Source: CAZTHK01 sp964613215 (GTDB lineage Bacteria > Krumholzibacteriota > Krumholzibacteriia > Krumholzibacteriales > CAZTHK01). Taken from it: a stretch of 64,000 nucleotides of DNA. The DNA lies in contig CAZTHK010000009.1 in the NCBI GenBank assembly GCA_964613215.1, positions 1 through 64,000 on the forward strand. Direction: 5' to 3'. Below, one piece after another: positions 33,991 to 42,433 of the stretch; the first letter of the stretch is position 1; the number at the start of each line of letters is the position of its first letter. The position numbers and the translations under genes were made by a program. The notes under the pieces were generated by a model. It saw only the letters and a list, made by a program, of their open reading frames with translations. It had not been told where the DNA came from and ran no database searches.

Positions 33991-36762
33991 CTATCTGATT
34001 TCTAAACCCCGGGGGAAAGTATTGATTGTGAGAGGACCCCACTTCCATATGGATGACCAGGGATTCGTTTTTTTATCTTTCCTGATAATTTTTCTCTGGG
34101 CGCAGTTCAGCGCCTCCACCAGGTTGCCCCTGCCGGATAGCAGCTCCCGGTAAACATCAATGCACAGCTCCTTGATTGATCTATCCTCTACCGGCCAGAT
34201 GGGTGCTATTACCGCTTTCGCTCCCGCCCTTAGAAATGCCTCCGCCAGATCCGGCTCACCCGTTTCCGGAAGGGGTTTCCCCCCTGCTGATTCACACGAT
34301 GACAGGACCACCATGGAGCAGTTATCTATTGAGAGCCCCTGAATATCTTCGATAGTCACAAGGGTGGTGCACAGCTCTTTCTCACCGTTGATTTCTTTCG
34401 AAGGGGACACCACCAGGGCGGTTCTTCCGCCATAGACCGGATAATTTATGGTATGGGTGGCTATGTGAACCGCGTCTGCACTTTTCAATCCGGCAAGGAT
34501 GCTGATTTTATCGGCTCCTTCTCCCCTCAGTATATTTTCTGAACCCAGCAGCCTGCCTACCGAATCGATTTCGCTGACCGACCAGGGCAGTCCTGACAGA
34601 TGAGGATAGATTTTCTTCAACCCCGGGGCAATATTTATATCCCCCACAATGAGGATATTCTTCAGATCTGCCGGTAATTGAAGCTTCTTATCATATGCGG
34701 ACATGTCAATATCTGCGGAAGGACGGGATGGTTTTTCGCATTGAGATCCTGGATCAAGGGATCCGGCGGTTAAATGATACGGAATAATACGGGGGGAGTA
34801 GGCGATCTGTTTGGTTTCTACCAGGAAAGACTCCGGATTATCAGGGGATACCAGCGCGTGAAAGGGAAGGTATTCGAGGATGCCGTCTTCAACCAGTACA
34901 ATTCTCTGTTTCTGTTTTATCAGTGAAGAGACAGGTTCCAGCAGAAGCCGGTAAAGTTCTCTGGATTGAGAAGACAGCCGCCCGATGTCGGGACTATCAC
35001 TCTCTGCGGCTGAAATGCATGAATGATAGAACTGCAGCACCAGCTTCTCAACCCTTTCCGGTTTTTCCCAGACCATCCTGCGGACCATGTGGTGCTGGTC
35101 TATCCCCAGGATTACTACTCTGTCCTCAAGTATCAGATGCTCAAGTATCAAGCAATCTTCCGGTATCCAGCTTCTTTTGTTCAAAAGCTCTGCTATCAAT
35201 GAGCCGCGTGGGCGGAGGTGGTTAACCGGACCGGTACCGTGGAGCTGTTTGTGTATTTCCGAATAGAAGAGCAGAGAGTCATTGTTGTTGAAATGATCAC
35301 ACTCCAGGGCATAGATATGTTTGAACAGCTCACTTATTATCCGCCACATGGGATGCCGCCGGGCAAAATAATTCTCGCCATCAGCTCTCCCGGAGAATAC
35401 CCTCAGGGCCCGGAGAAAGAACTCCTTGGCTTTCTGTTGATTGTCCAGGGATATTTCAACCTTCCCTGCCAGGAGAGCTGAATGAATCTCCTGCATCCAG
35501 TACTCCTGGTCTACCGATAGCCGGAGTGCTTCTGTCAGTAATTTCCTGGCTTTATCATTTTCTCCATTCTGGTGATACATCTCCGCCAGGGCGGAGATGT
35601 ATTCGGCGCTCCTGCGTTTCGTACCCAGATCTCTGGTTTGCCGTATAGCCCTGCGGTAATATTTTTCGGCCTCCCCTGTTATTCCCAGCCTGGTATAGAT
35701 ATCACCAAGGTAGATTTCCAGTTTTGCAATATTATGCCTGTCTATTCCCCTCCTTCCCATGGCGAGTGCTTTCTTCATATTTTTAAGGGCATTGCGGGGG
35801 CGATTGTTGATAAGCTGCATTTCAGCAATAAGATTGAGAGCCGAAGCCATGCTGTGATGAAATTCCAGCTTACTGCTTGGTTTAATATTATCGCCGGAAT
35901 CACGCTGCCAGTTCTGGTTGAGTAGTAATACCCTTTCAGCAAGATGCAGAGCCCTGTCTATCTCACCGAAGCTTTTATACAACCTGGCCAGGGCAAGGGT
36001 CCTGGTGGCTTCACTGAGAGTATCACCGGTGGCCTTACTGTATCTGATGGCCTTCTGGTGAAGCGATTCGGCTTCCAGGAAGAATCCTTCGGAGGCCCGG
36101 AGTGTAGCCATGAATGAGTAGGAGCGGGAGAGATGATAAGGATCACCGACCTCCCGGGCCATTTCTATGGCGGTACCGTAACAGCGTTCGGCTGCATCCA
36201 GTTTCCCCATCCTGGCGTAATATGATCCCAGCTTGCCATACAGGCGGGAGGCTGCCGGTTTGTTTCCGTTCTCCCGGGCGGATAGAACCGCCTCTCGAAG
36301 GTAATCCGCTCCGGTTGAATTATCTCCCTTCAGGAAGTGATAGTTACCCAGAATTTCAAGCTGGAGGCATATATTCTCATGTGCGCCGATGGATTCCAGA
36401 TCTGAGATATTCTTATTCAGGATCTCTACAATACCGGGGGAAAGGTCCTTTTCCAGATATACCAGGCGGCGGCATTCCCTGGTCCTTTTATTCACCCTCT
36501 CCAGTATATCATCCTTCACTCCGGAGGAGTCAATTCCTGCTTTTCCTATCCGGTTATCCTTCTCCGATTCATCTCCGCGCCTGCAGGGGTAGCTTGAAGA
36601 AAAGTCCCCCCTGTTGTTTTTTTCGCTGGTTGCAGTTAGGGTGCAGAAACAGGGCAGAGCAACCTGGGATGCCATGTCACAGCTCTGAGAGTGAGGGAGG
36701 GCCCGGATGAATCCTGCCATAAGCAGAATCATGGAAAAGATTATGGCTCCCCATTTTCTCAT
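33991..36762 (-). CDS. Exported TPR-CHAT (caspase-like) protein
   Basis: 923 residues from ATG 36762; GTG codons at 36768 and 36771 are alternatives, and no start has a strong ribosome site. An N-terminal hydrophobic segment (KWGAIIFSMILLMAGFIRA) is a signal peptide or anchor. Residues about 90-480 are a chain of tetratricopeptide repeats (ASRLYGKLGSYYARMGKLDA and similar). The C-terminal 300 residues are a CHAT domain, the clan CD fold shared with caspases and separase. The likely dyad is H770 in VHIATHTIN and C823 in VVLSSCESAGG. KAVIAPIWPVEDRS matches the end of the domain. It is the last gene of a minus-strand set with a beta-barrel, anti-sigma and sigma factor. A protease acting on an envelope partner is the likely role. 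The substrate is unknown and protease activity unproven. Confidence 0.87.
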   Translation of the reverse strand: MRKWGAIIFSMILLMAGFIRALPHSQSCDMASQVALPCFCTLTATSEKNNRGDFSSSYPCRRGDESEKDNRIGKAGIDSSGVKDDILERVNKRTRECRRLVYLEKDLSPGIVEILNKNISDLESIGAHENICLQLEILGNYHFLKGDNSTGADYLREAVLSARENGNKPAASRLYGKLGSYYARMGKLDAAERCYGTAIEMAREVGDPYHLSRSYSFMATLRASEGFFLEAESLHQKAIRYSKATGDTLSEATRTLALARLYKSFGEIDRALHLAERVLLLNQNWQRDSGDNIKPSSKLEFHHSMASALNLIAEMQLINNRPRNALKNMKKALAMGRRGIDRHNIAKLEIYLGDIYTRLGITGEAEKYYRRAIRQTRDLGTKRRSAEYISALAEMYHQNGENDKARKLLTEALRLSVDQEYWMQEIHSALLAGKVEISLDNQQKAKEFFLRALRVFSGRADGENYFARRHPMWRIISELFKHIYALECDHFNNNDSLLFYSEIHKQLHGTGPVNHLRPRGSLIAELLNKRSWIPEDCLILEHLILEDRVVILGIDQHHMVRRMVWEKPERVEKLVLQFYHSCISAAESDSPDIGRLSSQSRELYRLLLEPVSSLIKQKQRIVLVEDGILEYLPFHALVSPDNPESFLVETKQIAYSPRIIPYHLTAGSLDPGSQCEKPSRPSADIDMSAYDKKLQLPADLKNILIVGDINIAPGLKKIYPHLSGLPWSVSEIDSVGRLLGSENILRGEGADKISILAGLKSADAVHIATHTINYPVYGGRTALVVSPSKEINGEKELCTTLVTIEDIQGLSIDNCSMVVLSSCESAGGKPLPETGEPDLAEAFLRAGAKAVIAPIWPVEDRSIKELCIDVYRELLSGRGNLVEALNCAQRKIIRKDKKTNPWSSIWKWGPLTINTFPRGLEIR

Positions 36763-36794
36763 TATCACCACTCTGCCCGGCTGAACAGATGTAA

Positions 36795-36845
36795 CCCGGT
36801 ATCATAATTATTACATACCGGACTCCCGCCGGAAATGATACCGGG
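36795..36845. repeat. Perfect 11-bp inverted repeat between barrel and CHAT genes
   Basis: CCCGGTATCAT (36795-36805) and ATGATACCGGG (36835-36845) flank a 29-bp loop that itself holds CCGG/CCGG. On the minus strand it forms a strong hairpin between the stop of the beta-barrel gene (36883) and the CHAT start. Without a T-run it may be a processing or attenuation structure that sets the ratio of the two proteins, or an operator. Confidence 0.65.
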
Positions 36846-36882
36846 AAATCAGTGTTTAAGTTTAACCCCCGAATAAATTGCC

Positions 36883-37683
36883 TTACAGGTCAGAGAGGAA
36901 TATTTCATATCCACCTCTTACCATGAAGTCCGGTGACCCGTCATCCAGCCCCAGACCCAGCATAGCCCGGATTCTTCCCTTACCTGCCTTGTAATCTATT
37001 CCGCCGCTCAGCATCATAAAATCATATTTGGATTGGATAGCCAGTTCACCCACTATTCCGGTAAACTCGTTCACCGGGTAAATAAATCCCCCTCCCAGCC
37101 TTACCGATATTTCATGGGAGGTTTCTTCCTCCAGGGGGGTTACCGTGCCGGTCCCGGCATCGTAATCGCCGCCTGTGTATTCGGTTACTTCAATTGATAC
37201 CAGGCCGAAGTTCCCGGTTATGGCCATTCCGTTCTCCAGGTAATATCTCCCCGCGGCGAAACCGCCGACATTGAGCTTTCCGGCACCTATATCCTCAGAA
37301 CCCACCGGCAGACTGATATATCCTCCTGCAGACAGACTTTTCTGCCGGTCATTTTTTATACTGTAACGTCCGTACACCCGGATATCCCTTATTCCGGATT
37401 CACCATCACCCTCCTCCGGGGATATGTTGGAGAAGCCCCAGTCCAATTCGATCTCTATTTTTTCATTGACCGGATATCCGCCCGAAGCCGAAACGCCGAT
37501 AATGTTGGCGTATTCATAGTTTTCCAGTGATATTGCTCCCTCACCATAAGGGTGTGCCGATATTGGGGAATCGAAGAAGTACGATTGAAATAACCTGGTC
37601 TGGTCCAGCTGATTCTGTGAGAAGAGGGGAGTGCTTGAGAAAGCTGTTATCAGTATGATCGTGATAAAGATCCTGGTTTTCAT
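36883..37683 (-). CDS. Small outer-membrane beta-barrel protein
   Basis: 266 residues with a signal peptide (MKTRIFITIILITAFSSTPLFSQ) and alternating hydrophobic/polar strands with glycine-rich turns throughout (VGGFAAGRYYLENGMAITGNFG). This suggests a barrel of about 8-12 strands. I recognise no named family. AAGGAGA lies just before ATG 37683. It precedes the TPR-CHAT gene by about 120 bp on the same strand, so the barrel could be its outer-membrane partner or anchor. It could also be an unrelated porin-like protein. Confidence 0.7.
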   Translation of the reverse strand: MKTRIFITIILITAFSSTPLFSQNQLDQTRLFQSYFFDSPISAHPYGEGAISLENYEYANIIGVSASGGYPVNEKIEIELDWGFSNISPEEGDGESGIRDIRVYGRYSIKNDRQKSLSAGGYISLPVGSEDIGAGKLNVGGFAAGRYYLENGMAITGNFGLVSIEVTEYTGGDYDAGTGTVTPLEEETSHEISVRLGGGFIYPVNEFTGIVGELAIQSKYDFMMLSGGIDYKAGKGRIRAMLGLGLDDGSPDFMVRGGYEIFLSDL

Positions 37684-37948
37684 GGAAATCTCCTTCTTTT
37701 AATCGTTCGGCAATCCTGCGATGACCCGGGGAAAGTGCCCCCCACAAATATTGGCCACTATTCAATAGTTTATTTTCCGCGAATCCCGGCAATAAAACTT
37801 TACTCGTACCGTTAGCCGGTTAAGAATTCAGACCCTGATTACAGCCGGTAGACCCCCTTTCGTGAATAGGACAATCATCTTTTTAGCAAGATTATAGATG
37901 TTTTAAGAAATGTGTCAAGATAATCGAGAGGCTGAGCTTCCCCAATTT

Positions 37949-38014
37949 TTATTCAATCTGTATGAATAGGGTGTCTGGTGTTTCAAAATCGCTGTCGATT
38001 TGTCGCCGTCCGGG
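37949..38014. repeat. Degenerate intergenic repeat, copy B
   Basis: Begins TTATTCAATCTG and matches copy A at 7313 at about 41 of 53 ungapped positions, the best stretch being TGTTTCA then CTGTCGATTT. Confidence 0.55.
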
Positions 38015-38108
38015 GAAATCTCAAGCTCTACGCCTCGGGCTCGCTCTTTCTGATCCTCCGGCTCAGAAATCCATGCCCGCTCGCCAGGTGAGGGTTTGGA
38101 AACACCAG
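37975..38108. repeat. 134-bp element with inverted 14-bp ends
   Basis: CTGGTGTTTCAAAA (37975-37988) and TTTGGAAACACCAG (38095-38108) are inverted repeats matching at 13 of 14 positions. The interior is GC-rich and has a 73-codon minus-strand open frame that I regard as incidental. The shape is that of a small MITE or REP-like unit, but no target duplication or transposase was seen. Confidence 0.55.
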
Positions 38109-38232
38109 CCACCGGAGGAAAAATGATCGAATACATATTCCACTTATCTACATAAATAACATTTTGTTATTTGTGATCTTATGAAATTAATGAGTCAATT
38201 TTTGGGGAAACCCCTCGAACGAGAGGGAGAAT

Positions 38233-39141
38233 TTAATCATACTTTTCAAGCAGATTCCTGACCTTGGCTGACCAGGGTGAAGAGGGGGGACCCTTCTGAA
38301 GAAACAGCCTGCCATTTTCCTTCATCCTGTCGATATCCCCGTTATGGTGGTGGAGCAGAGTCAGATTATAGTATATCATGGATGGGGCGTTCCGGTAGGA
38401 GAGCGCCTTATGAAGTATTCTGGCGGCCTCCTTGTCTTTGCCCAGACGATATGAGGTAACGGCAAGGTTGTTAAGAGTTTCCGGGTTCCGGGGGTTAAGC
38501 CGCAGTGCTTTCTGGTAATGAGTCCTGGCCTGTTCCACCCGGTTTTCGGCCTGATATATATTACCCAGCATATTGTAGAGTTCCACCTCTTCCGGGTATT
38601 GTCCGATACTCTCTCTCAACAGGATCTTGGTGGTGCGAAACAGATCTGTACCGGCTGATGCCGGGCCACGGAATGTTCGTGGATTGAAGGATGGTTCTTC
38701 CCTTCCTGAACTCAGGCGCATCTGACACAGGTAGTTCTTCTCCATTATCAGGGCGGTATTGAGCCGGGCCCGCCTGATATCCGGGTCCCAGTCCGGTGAA
38801 AGCACCGTAAGGGATAATATAATTATGATGAATATGGCACTTGTCACTGACAGTATGGGTGATAAGGTTCTATGAATCAGGATTCTGTCCAGAATTCCCC
38901 TCCCCGCTCTCCGGCCTTCCCTGCCGGCCCCCTGTAATCCGGATTCCGTTTCTCTGTATTCCTTCATCATCCCGGAGATCTCTTCCAGGTCCCTGGTAGC
39001 TGCGATAAACTCAGCCAGGCATACCGGACAGGAGGAGAGATGTTTTTCATAAAAGAGACGCTCGCTCAGGGGCAGCCGCCTGTCTATATAGGCTGCCAGC
39101 CACTCTTCATTTCCGCATATTTCGTTATTTCTTTCTGCCAT
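38233..39141 (-). CDS. Anti-sigma factor: zinc finger, membrane helix, TPR domain
   Basis: 302 residues. The N-terminus carries the zinc-binding anti-sigma (ZAS) motif Hx3Cx2C: H34, C38 and C41 in YEKHLSSCPVCLAEF. A membrane helix lies around residues 93-114 (SVTSAIFIIIILSLTVL). The last 130 residues are tetratricopeptide repeats (VELYNMLGNIYQAENRVEQA, PETLNNLAVTSYRLGKDKEA), placed outside the cytoplasm if the helix is single. It lies about 100 bp downstream of the sigma-factor gene on the same strand. It should hold the sigma factor inactive until an envelope signal is read by its TPRs. The TPR output shared with the CHAT protein suggests the two may interact. Confidence 0.85.
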   Translation of the reverse strand: MAERNNEICGNEEWLAAYIDRRLPLSERLFYEKHLSSCPVCLAEFIAATRDLEEISGMMKEYRETESGLQGAGREGRRAGRGILDRILIHRTLSPILSVTSAIFIIIILSLTVLSPDWDPDIRRARLNTALIMEKNYLCQMRLSSGREEPSFNPRTFRGPASAGTDLFRTTKILLRESIGQYPEEVELYNMLGNIYQAENRVEQARTHYQKALRLNPRNPETLNNLAVTSYRLGKDKEAARILHKALSYRNAPSMIYYNLTLLHHHNGDIDRMKENGRLFLQKGPPSSPWSAKVRNLLEKYD

Positions 39142-39238
39142 TTGGTATGGATATCTCCCCTTGAACCGTTACTGTATATTATTAGACGTATAATCCGCAG
39201 ATTTTGACGTCATTTTTCTTATAATCAGTCGGACAAAC

Positions 39239-40117
39239 TTACCCCAGCCTTTCTTCTCCACCTTCCGCCAGGGGATAATCCCCGTCACAGGTGGAACAAA
39301 GTTCCTCCATGTTCCGGGTGATATTGCTGTAAACCTCAGGGGGCAGTTCTTTCTCTGACAGCAGGTCTTTCAGGGAATGAAGTAGCTTGTCAAGCTTGCG
39401 GTAAGCCTGTTTTTCATTTTTAAGGTCCAGTATTTCACATATCTGCCTGGCACTTGCCTTATGTTCGAAGCGTAGATGAAGGATCAAACGATCCCGGTGA
39501 GGCAGTTTATTTACCGCTTCCCTCAGATTCTGCAGAGCCAGTTGAAGGTTGTGCCGGTCTATAATACTACCGGGATGATCCATTGAGCCTGGATGGATCA
39601 GTCTTATGTCCGGATGGAGGCTCTGTCCCTTCATGCCTCTGAGGGAGACGGTATAACCATCCGGATTGAGGAGGCGGTCCAGTATCTTGCCCATATTCTT
39701 TTCCTTGATTTTCTGCCTGATCCTCCTGTCACACTCGATCAAATCGAGATAGGATATGCTGTTTCCCCATTCCAGCCTCATACTCTGGTATACTTCATTT
39801 ATCCTCAATCCCTGAATGTAAAACAGGTCAAAGTAACGTTTATCAATGCATTCAAGGTCCTTAAGGAGGGAATTAAGATGACGGACTCCCGTTTTGCCTC
39901 TGAAGTAGTCAATGCATTCGCGCTTGGTTACAATAAACAACCAGGTGGTCAGGGAGGATTTGCCATCGAATTTATCCAGTTTGCCGTTCCGGAGACTCTC
40001 CAGCACTTTTGCATAGATATTTCTGCATTGCTCCCGGTCTTTTACGAATTTCCGAATAATCTTTGAAATCAGGGATGAATATTCAGAAACAAACCGGGTC
40101 CAGTATCTTTCTTCCAT
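39239..40117 (-). CDS. ECF-like sigma-70 family sigma factor with long linker
   Basis: 292 residues, about 100 more than a usual ECF sigma factor. Region 2 is residues about 8-80 (IIRKFVKDREQCRNIYAKVL, SSLTTWLFIVTKRECIDYFR). Region 4 is about 195-255 (LPHRDRLILHLRFEHKASAR, QICEILDLKNEKQAYRKLDK). Between them is an unusual helical segment of about 110 residues that I do not recognise, and a cysteine-containing tail follows (ELCSTCDGD). It pairs with the zinc-finger anti-sigma factor downstream. No obvious autoregulated promoter motif was found in its 5' region. Confidence 0.82.
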   Translation of the reverse strand: MEERYWTRFVSEYSSLISKIIRKFVKDREQCRNIYAKVLESLRNGKLDKFDGKSSLTTWLFIVTKRECIDYFRGKTGVRHLNSLLKDLECIDKRYFDLFYIQGLRINEVYQSMRLEWGNSISYLDLIECDRRIRQKIKEKNMGKILDRLLNPDGYTVSLRGMKGQSLHPDIRLIHPGSMDHPGSIIDRHNLQLALQNLREAVNKLPHRDRLILHLRFEHKASARQICEILDLKNEKQAYRKLDKLLHSLKDLLSEKELPPEVYSNITRNMEELCSTCDGDYPLAEGGEERLG

Positions 40118-40553
40118 TTAGCTAATCCCGCTTGACTGTTTAGATGGTTATCATAAGTATCTTAACGCTTTTACAGCTGAAATGCAATTAAATTAGGCGG
40201 TATTTACCGGGGGAAAAGCCCTGTTTATTATTACGCGTATTATTAGTCTTGATATAAGTGCGGCTACGGATGTCTTTTTATCCAAGTAATTTTTCCGGAA
40301 TGATTTATCAACAGATCTGATATTGTAACTATGGTAAACCCTGTTGCCGAAAGCTGTGTAAAATAGGTCTTTGAAGATTATCATACTCCAATCCCGGCTG
40401 GCGCAAGTATTGTCGGAGCAGAGGGGTTTTATCCCCGGCTCGATCAGCATGATATCATATTTGGGTGGAAATGATTGGTCTGTGCTGTTAGAATTTCCCT
40501 GTCCTCTGAGTTTTTCTGCGAAGCACTGGTTAAAAACATTGGGGAGTTGAGAA
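40118..40553. other. Divergent gap between sigma factor and CoA-transferase genes
   Basis: 436 bp. A minus-strand 85-codon frame (40193-40450) has no ribosome site or family match and is left out. Promoters for both divergent genes must lie here, but I found no convincing -35/-10 pair. Confidence 0.45.
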
Positions 40554-42422
40554 ATGTACAGTGGAAAGCCGGAGCAGTATGAAAGAAAAAAACGTTCTGA
40601 AGGTGATATAATAAAGCTTATCAGGCCGGGTAGCAGAATCTTTATCGGTTCCGGAGCTGCAGAGCCGCAGATCCTGATAGAGAGCTTGATAGAGAAGGGA
40701 AAGTTCGTAAAGGATCACGAAACCATTAATCTGATCGAACTCGGTACCAGCCCCTACTACGAATCGGTGCTCAGCGAGCCCTTTCGCCAGAATGCATTCT
40801 TCATCGGACCAAATATCAGGGAAGATGTAAATGAGGGGAGGGCGGAATACACTCCCATATTCCTGTCCGAGCTTCCCGGGCTTATTCGCTCCGGCAGGAT
40901 GAAGATAGATGTTGCCCTGATACAGGTGGCTCCTCCCGACAAGTACGGTTTCTGCTCTCTGGGAGTATCCGTGGATGTTGAAATGGCGGGGGTGGAAAGT
41001 GCAGAAATGGTGATCGCCGAGGTAAACAAGCGGATGCCCCGCACGCTGGGTGATTGTTTTGTTCAACTGGATGATCTTGATTATATAGTGGAGAGTGATG
41101 TTCCCCTGCTGACCCTTTCCGCTCCGGAGCCTGATGAGGTTTCCGACCGGATAGGGGAGAATGTCTCCAGGCTTATAAACGATGGAGCTACCATACAGGC
41201 GGGGATAGGGATGATACCCAATGCCGTGCTCAAACATCTTATGGATAAGAAAGATCTTGGTGTTCACACCGAGATGTTCTCGGATGGAATTATAGATCTG
41301 GTTGAAGCGGGAGTGATAAACAATTCCAAGAAAACCATACATCAGGGAAAGATAATAGCCACCTTCTGCATGGGGAGTGAAAGACTCTATGATTTCGTGG
41401 ATGACAATCCCCTGATAGAGTTCCATCCCTGTGACTACACCAATGACCCCTTCATAATTGCAAAGAACCGGAAGATGGTTTCCATAAACGGAGGCATTCA
41501 GGTTGATCTGACCGGCCAGGTATGTGCCGATTCGATCGGGGAGTATTTCTATTCGGGTATAGGGGGGCAGGTTGATTTTGTCCGCGGAGCTGCCCGGTCG
41601 GAGGGGGGAAGGCCTGTAATAGTACTTCCCTCCACTGCGAAAAACGGAGAGGTTTCCAGGATCGTACCATATCTGGATCAGGGCGCAGGGGTAGTCACCT
41701 CCCGGGGGGATGTTCATTATATAGTTACAGAATATGGAATAGCCAGCCTTCACGGAAAGAATATAAGAGAGAGGGCCCTCTCTCTGATAAGTATATCCCA
41801 TCCTGATTTCCGGGATGATCTGCTGCGTTATGTCAAGGAGAGAAATATCGTTCACAAGGATCAGATGCCGCTCACTGCAGCCGGAAAGTATTATCCCCAG
41901 CGCTATGAACATACCGGGAAATTCGACGATGACGAGATCTTTTTCAGGCCGGTAAAGCCCATCGATGAGGCCAGCCAGAGGGAGTTCTTCTACTCTCTCA
42001 GTGATGAATCCATCTACTACCGCTTCTTCAATATCGTCAAAACTCATCCTCACGAGAAGATCCAGCCCCTGGTCAATATCGACTACAGACAGGAGATGGC
42101 GCTGGTGGGAATGATAGGAGAACCGGGGGATGAAGAGATGGTGGCGATAGGGAGGTTCAAGGTTGATCCCTCCGACAACCTTGCCGATGTCGCCTTTGTG
42201 GTTCATGACGACTGGCAGAACCGCGGGGTGGGAACACACCTGATGAAGTCTCTGATAGAGATAGCCAGGGATATGGATGTGGATGGTTTCAAGGCGGATG
42301 TTCTGGCCCAGAATAAGAAGATGATCCATCTCTTCCATAAATGCGGATATCCGGTGCGCACCAAGCTGGAGGATGGATCGTATATGGTTAATATCGATTT
42401 CAAGGAGAGGAAATCAGACTGA
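40554..42422 (+). CDS. Acetyl-CoA hydrolase/CoA-transferase fused to GNAT acetyltransferase
   Basis: 622 residues. Residues about 10-430 are a class I CoA-transferase/acetyl-CoA hydrolase: GAAEPQILIESL, HTEMFSDGIIDLVEAGVI with a candidate catalytic glutamate, and FYSGIGGQVDFVRGAARS. Residues about 465-615 are a GNAT N-acetyltransferase with acetyl-CoA motif DDWQNRGVGTHLMKSL. This fusion occurs in other bacteria. It joins acyl-CoA turnover to an acyl-CoA-using acetyltransferase. GGGGAG lies ahead of ATG 40554. The AcuC-like deacetylase starts 12 bp after its stop, so writer and eraser of protein acetylation may be co-expressed. Whether the GNAT part acetylates proteins is not shown by the sequence. 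Confidence 0.9.
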   Translation: MYSGKPEQYERKKRSEGDIIKLIRPGSRIFIGSGAAEPQILIESLIEKGKFVKDHETINLIELGTSPYYESVLSEPFRQNAFFIGPNIREDVNEGRAEYTPIFLSELPGLIRSGRMKIDVALIQVAPPDKYGFCSLGVSVDVEMAGVESAEMVIAEVNKRMPRTLGDCFVQLDDLDYIVESDVPLLTLSAPEPDEVSDRIGENVSRLINDGATIQAGIGMIPNAVLKHLMDKKDLGVHTEMFSDGIIDLVEAGVINNSKKTIHQGKIIATFCMGSERLYDFVDDNPLIEFHPCDYTNDPFIIAKNRKMVSINGGIQVDLTGQVCADSIGEYFYSGIGGQVDFVRGAARSEGGRPVIVLPSTAKNGEVSRIVPYLDQGAGVVTSRGDVHYIVTEYGIASLHGKNIRERALSLISISHPDFRDDLLRYVKERNIVHKDQMPLTAAGKYYPQRYEHTGKFDDDEIFFRPVKPIDEASQREFFYSLSDESIYYRFFNIVKTHPHEKIQPLVNIDYRQEMALVGMIGEPGDEEMVAIGRFKVDPSDNLADVAFVVHDDWQNRGVGTHLMKSLIEIARDMDVDGFKADVLAQNKKMIHLFHKCGYPVRTKLEDGSYMVNIDFKERKSD

Positions 42423-42433
42423 AAGGGTAGATA

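Larger units (their letters stand above)
37684..38232. other. Repeat-bearing gap between barrel and anti-sigma genes
   Basis: 549 bp with no supported gene. It contains repeat copy B (37949-38014) and a larger element bounded by inverted 14-mers (37975-37988 and 38095-38108). The gap separates the sigma/anti-sigma pair from the barrel-CHAT pair, so the four genes may not share one transcript. Confidence 0.55.

Noticed and set aside
37915..38136. Minus-strand 73-codon frame in the repeat element
   Set aside because: It coincides with the inverted-end element, so the open frame is probably a by-product of its GC-rich sequence.
40193..40450. Minus-strand 85-codon frame upstream of the sigma gene
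   Set aside because: No Shine-Dalgarno sequence, no recognisable family, and it lies where promoters are expected.
40530..42338. 602-codon minus-strand frame opposite the CoA-transferase gene
   Set aside because: Antisense shadow of a clearly conserved gene; its translation resembles nothing.
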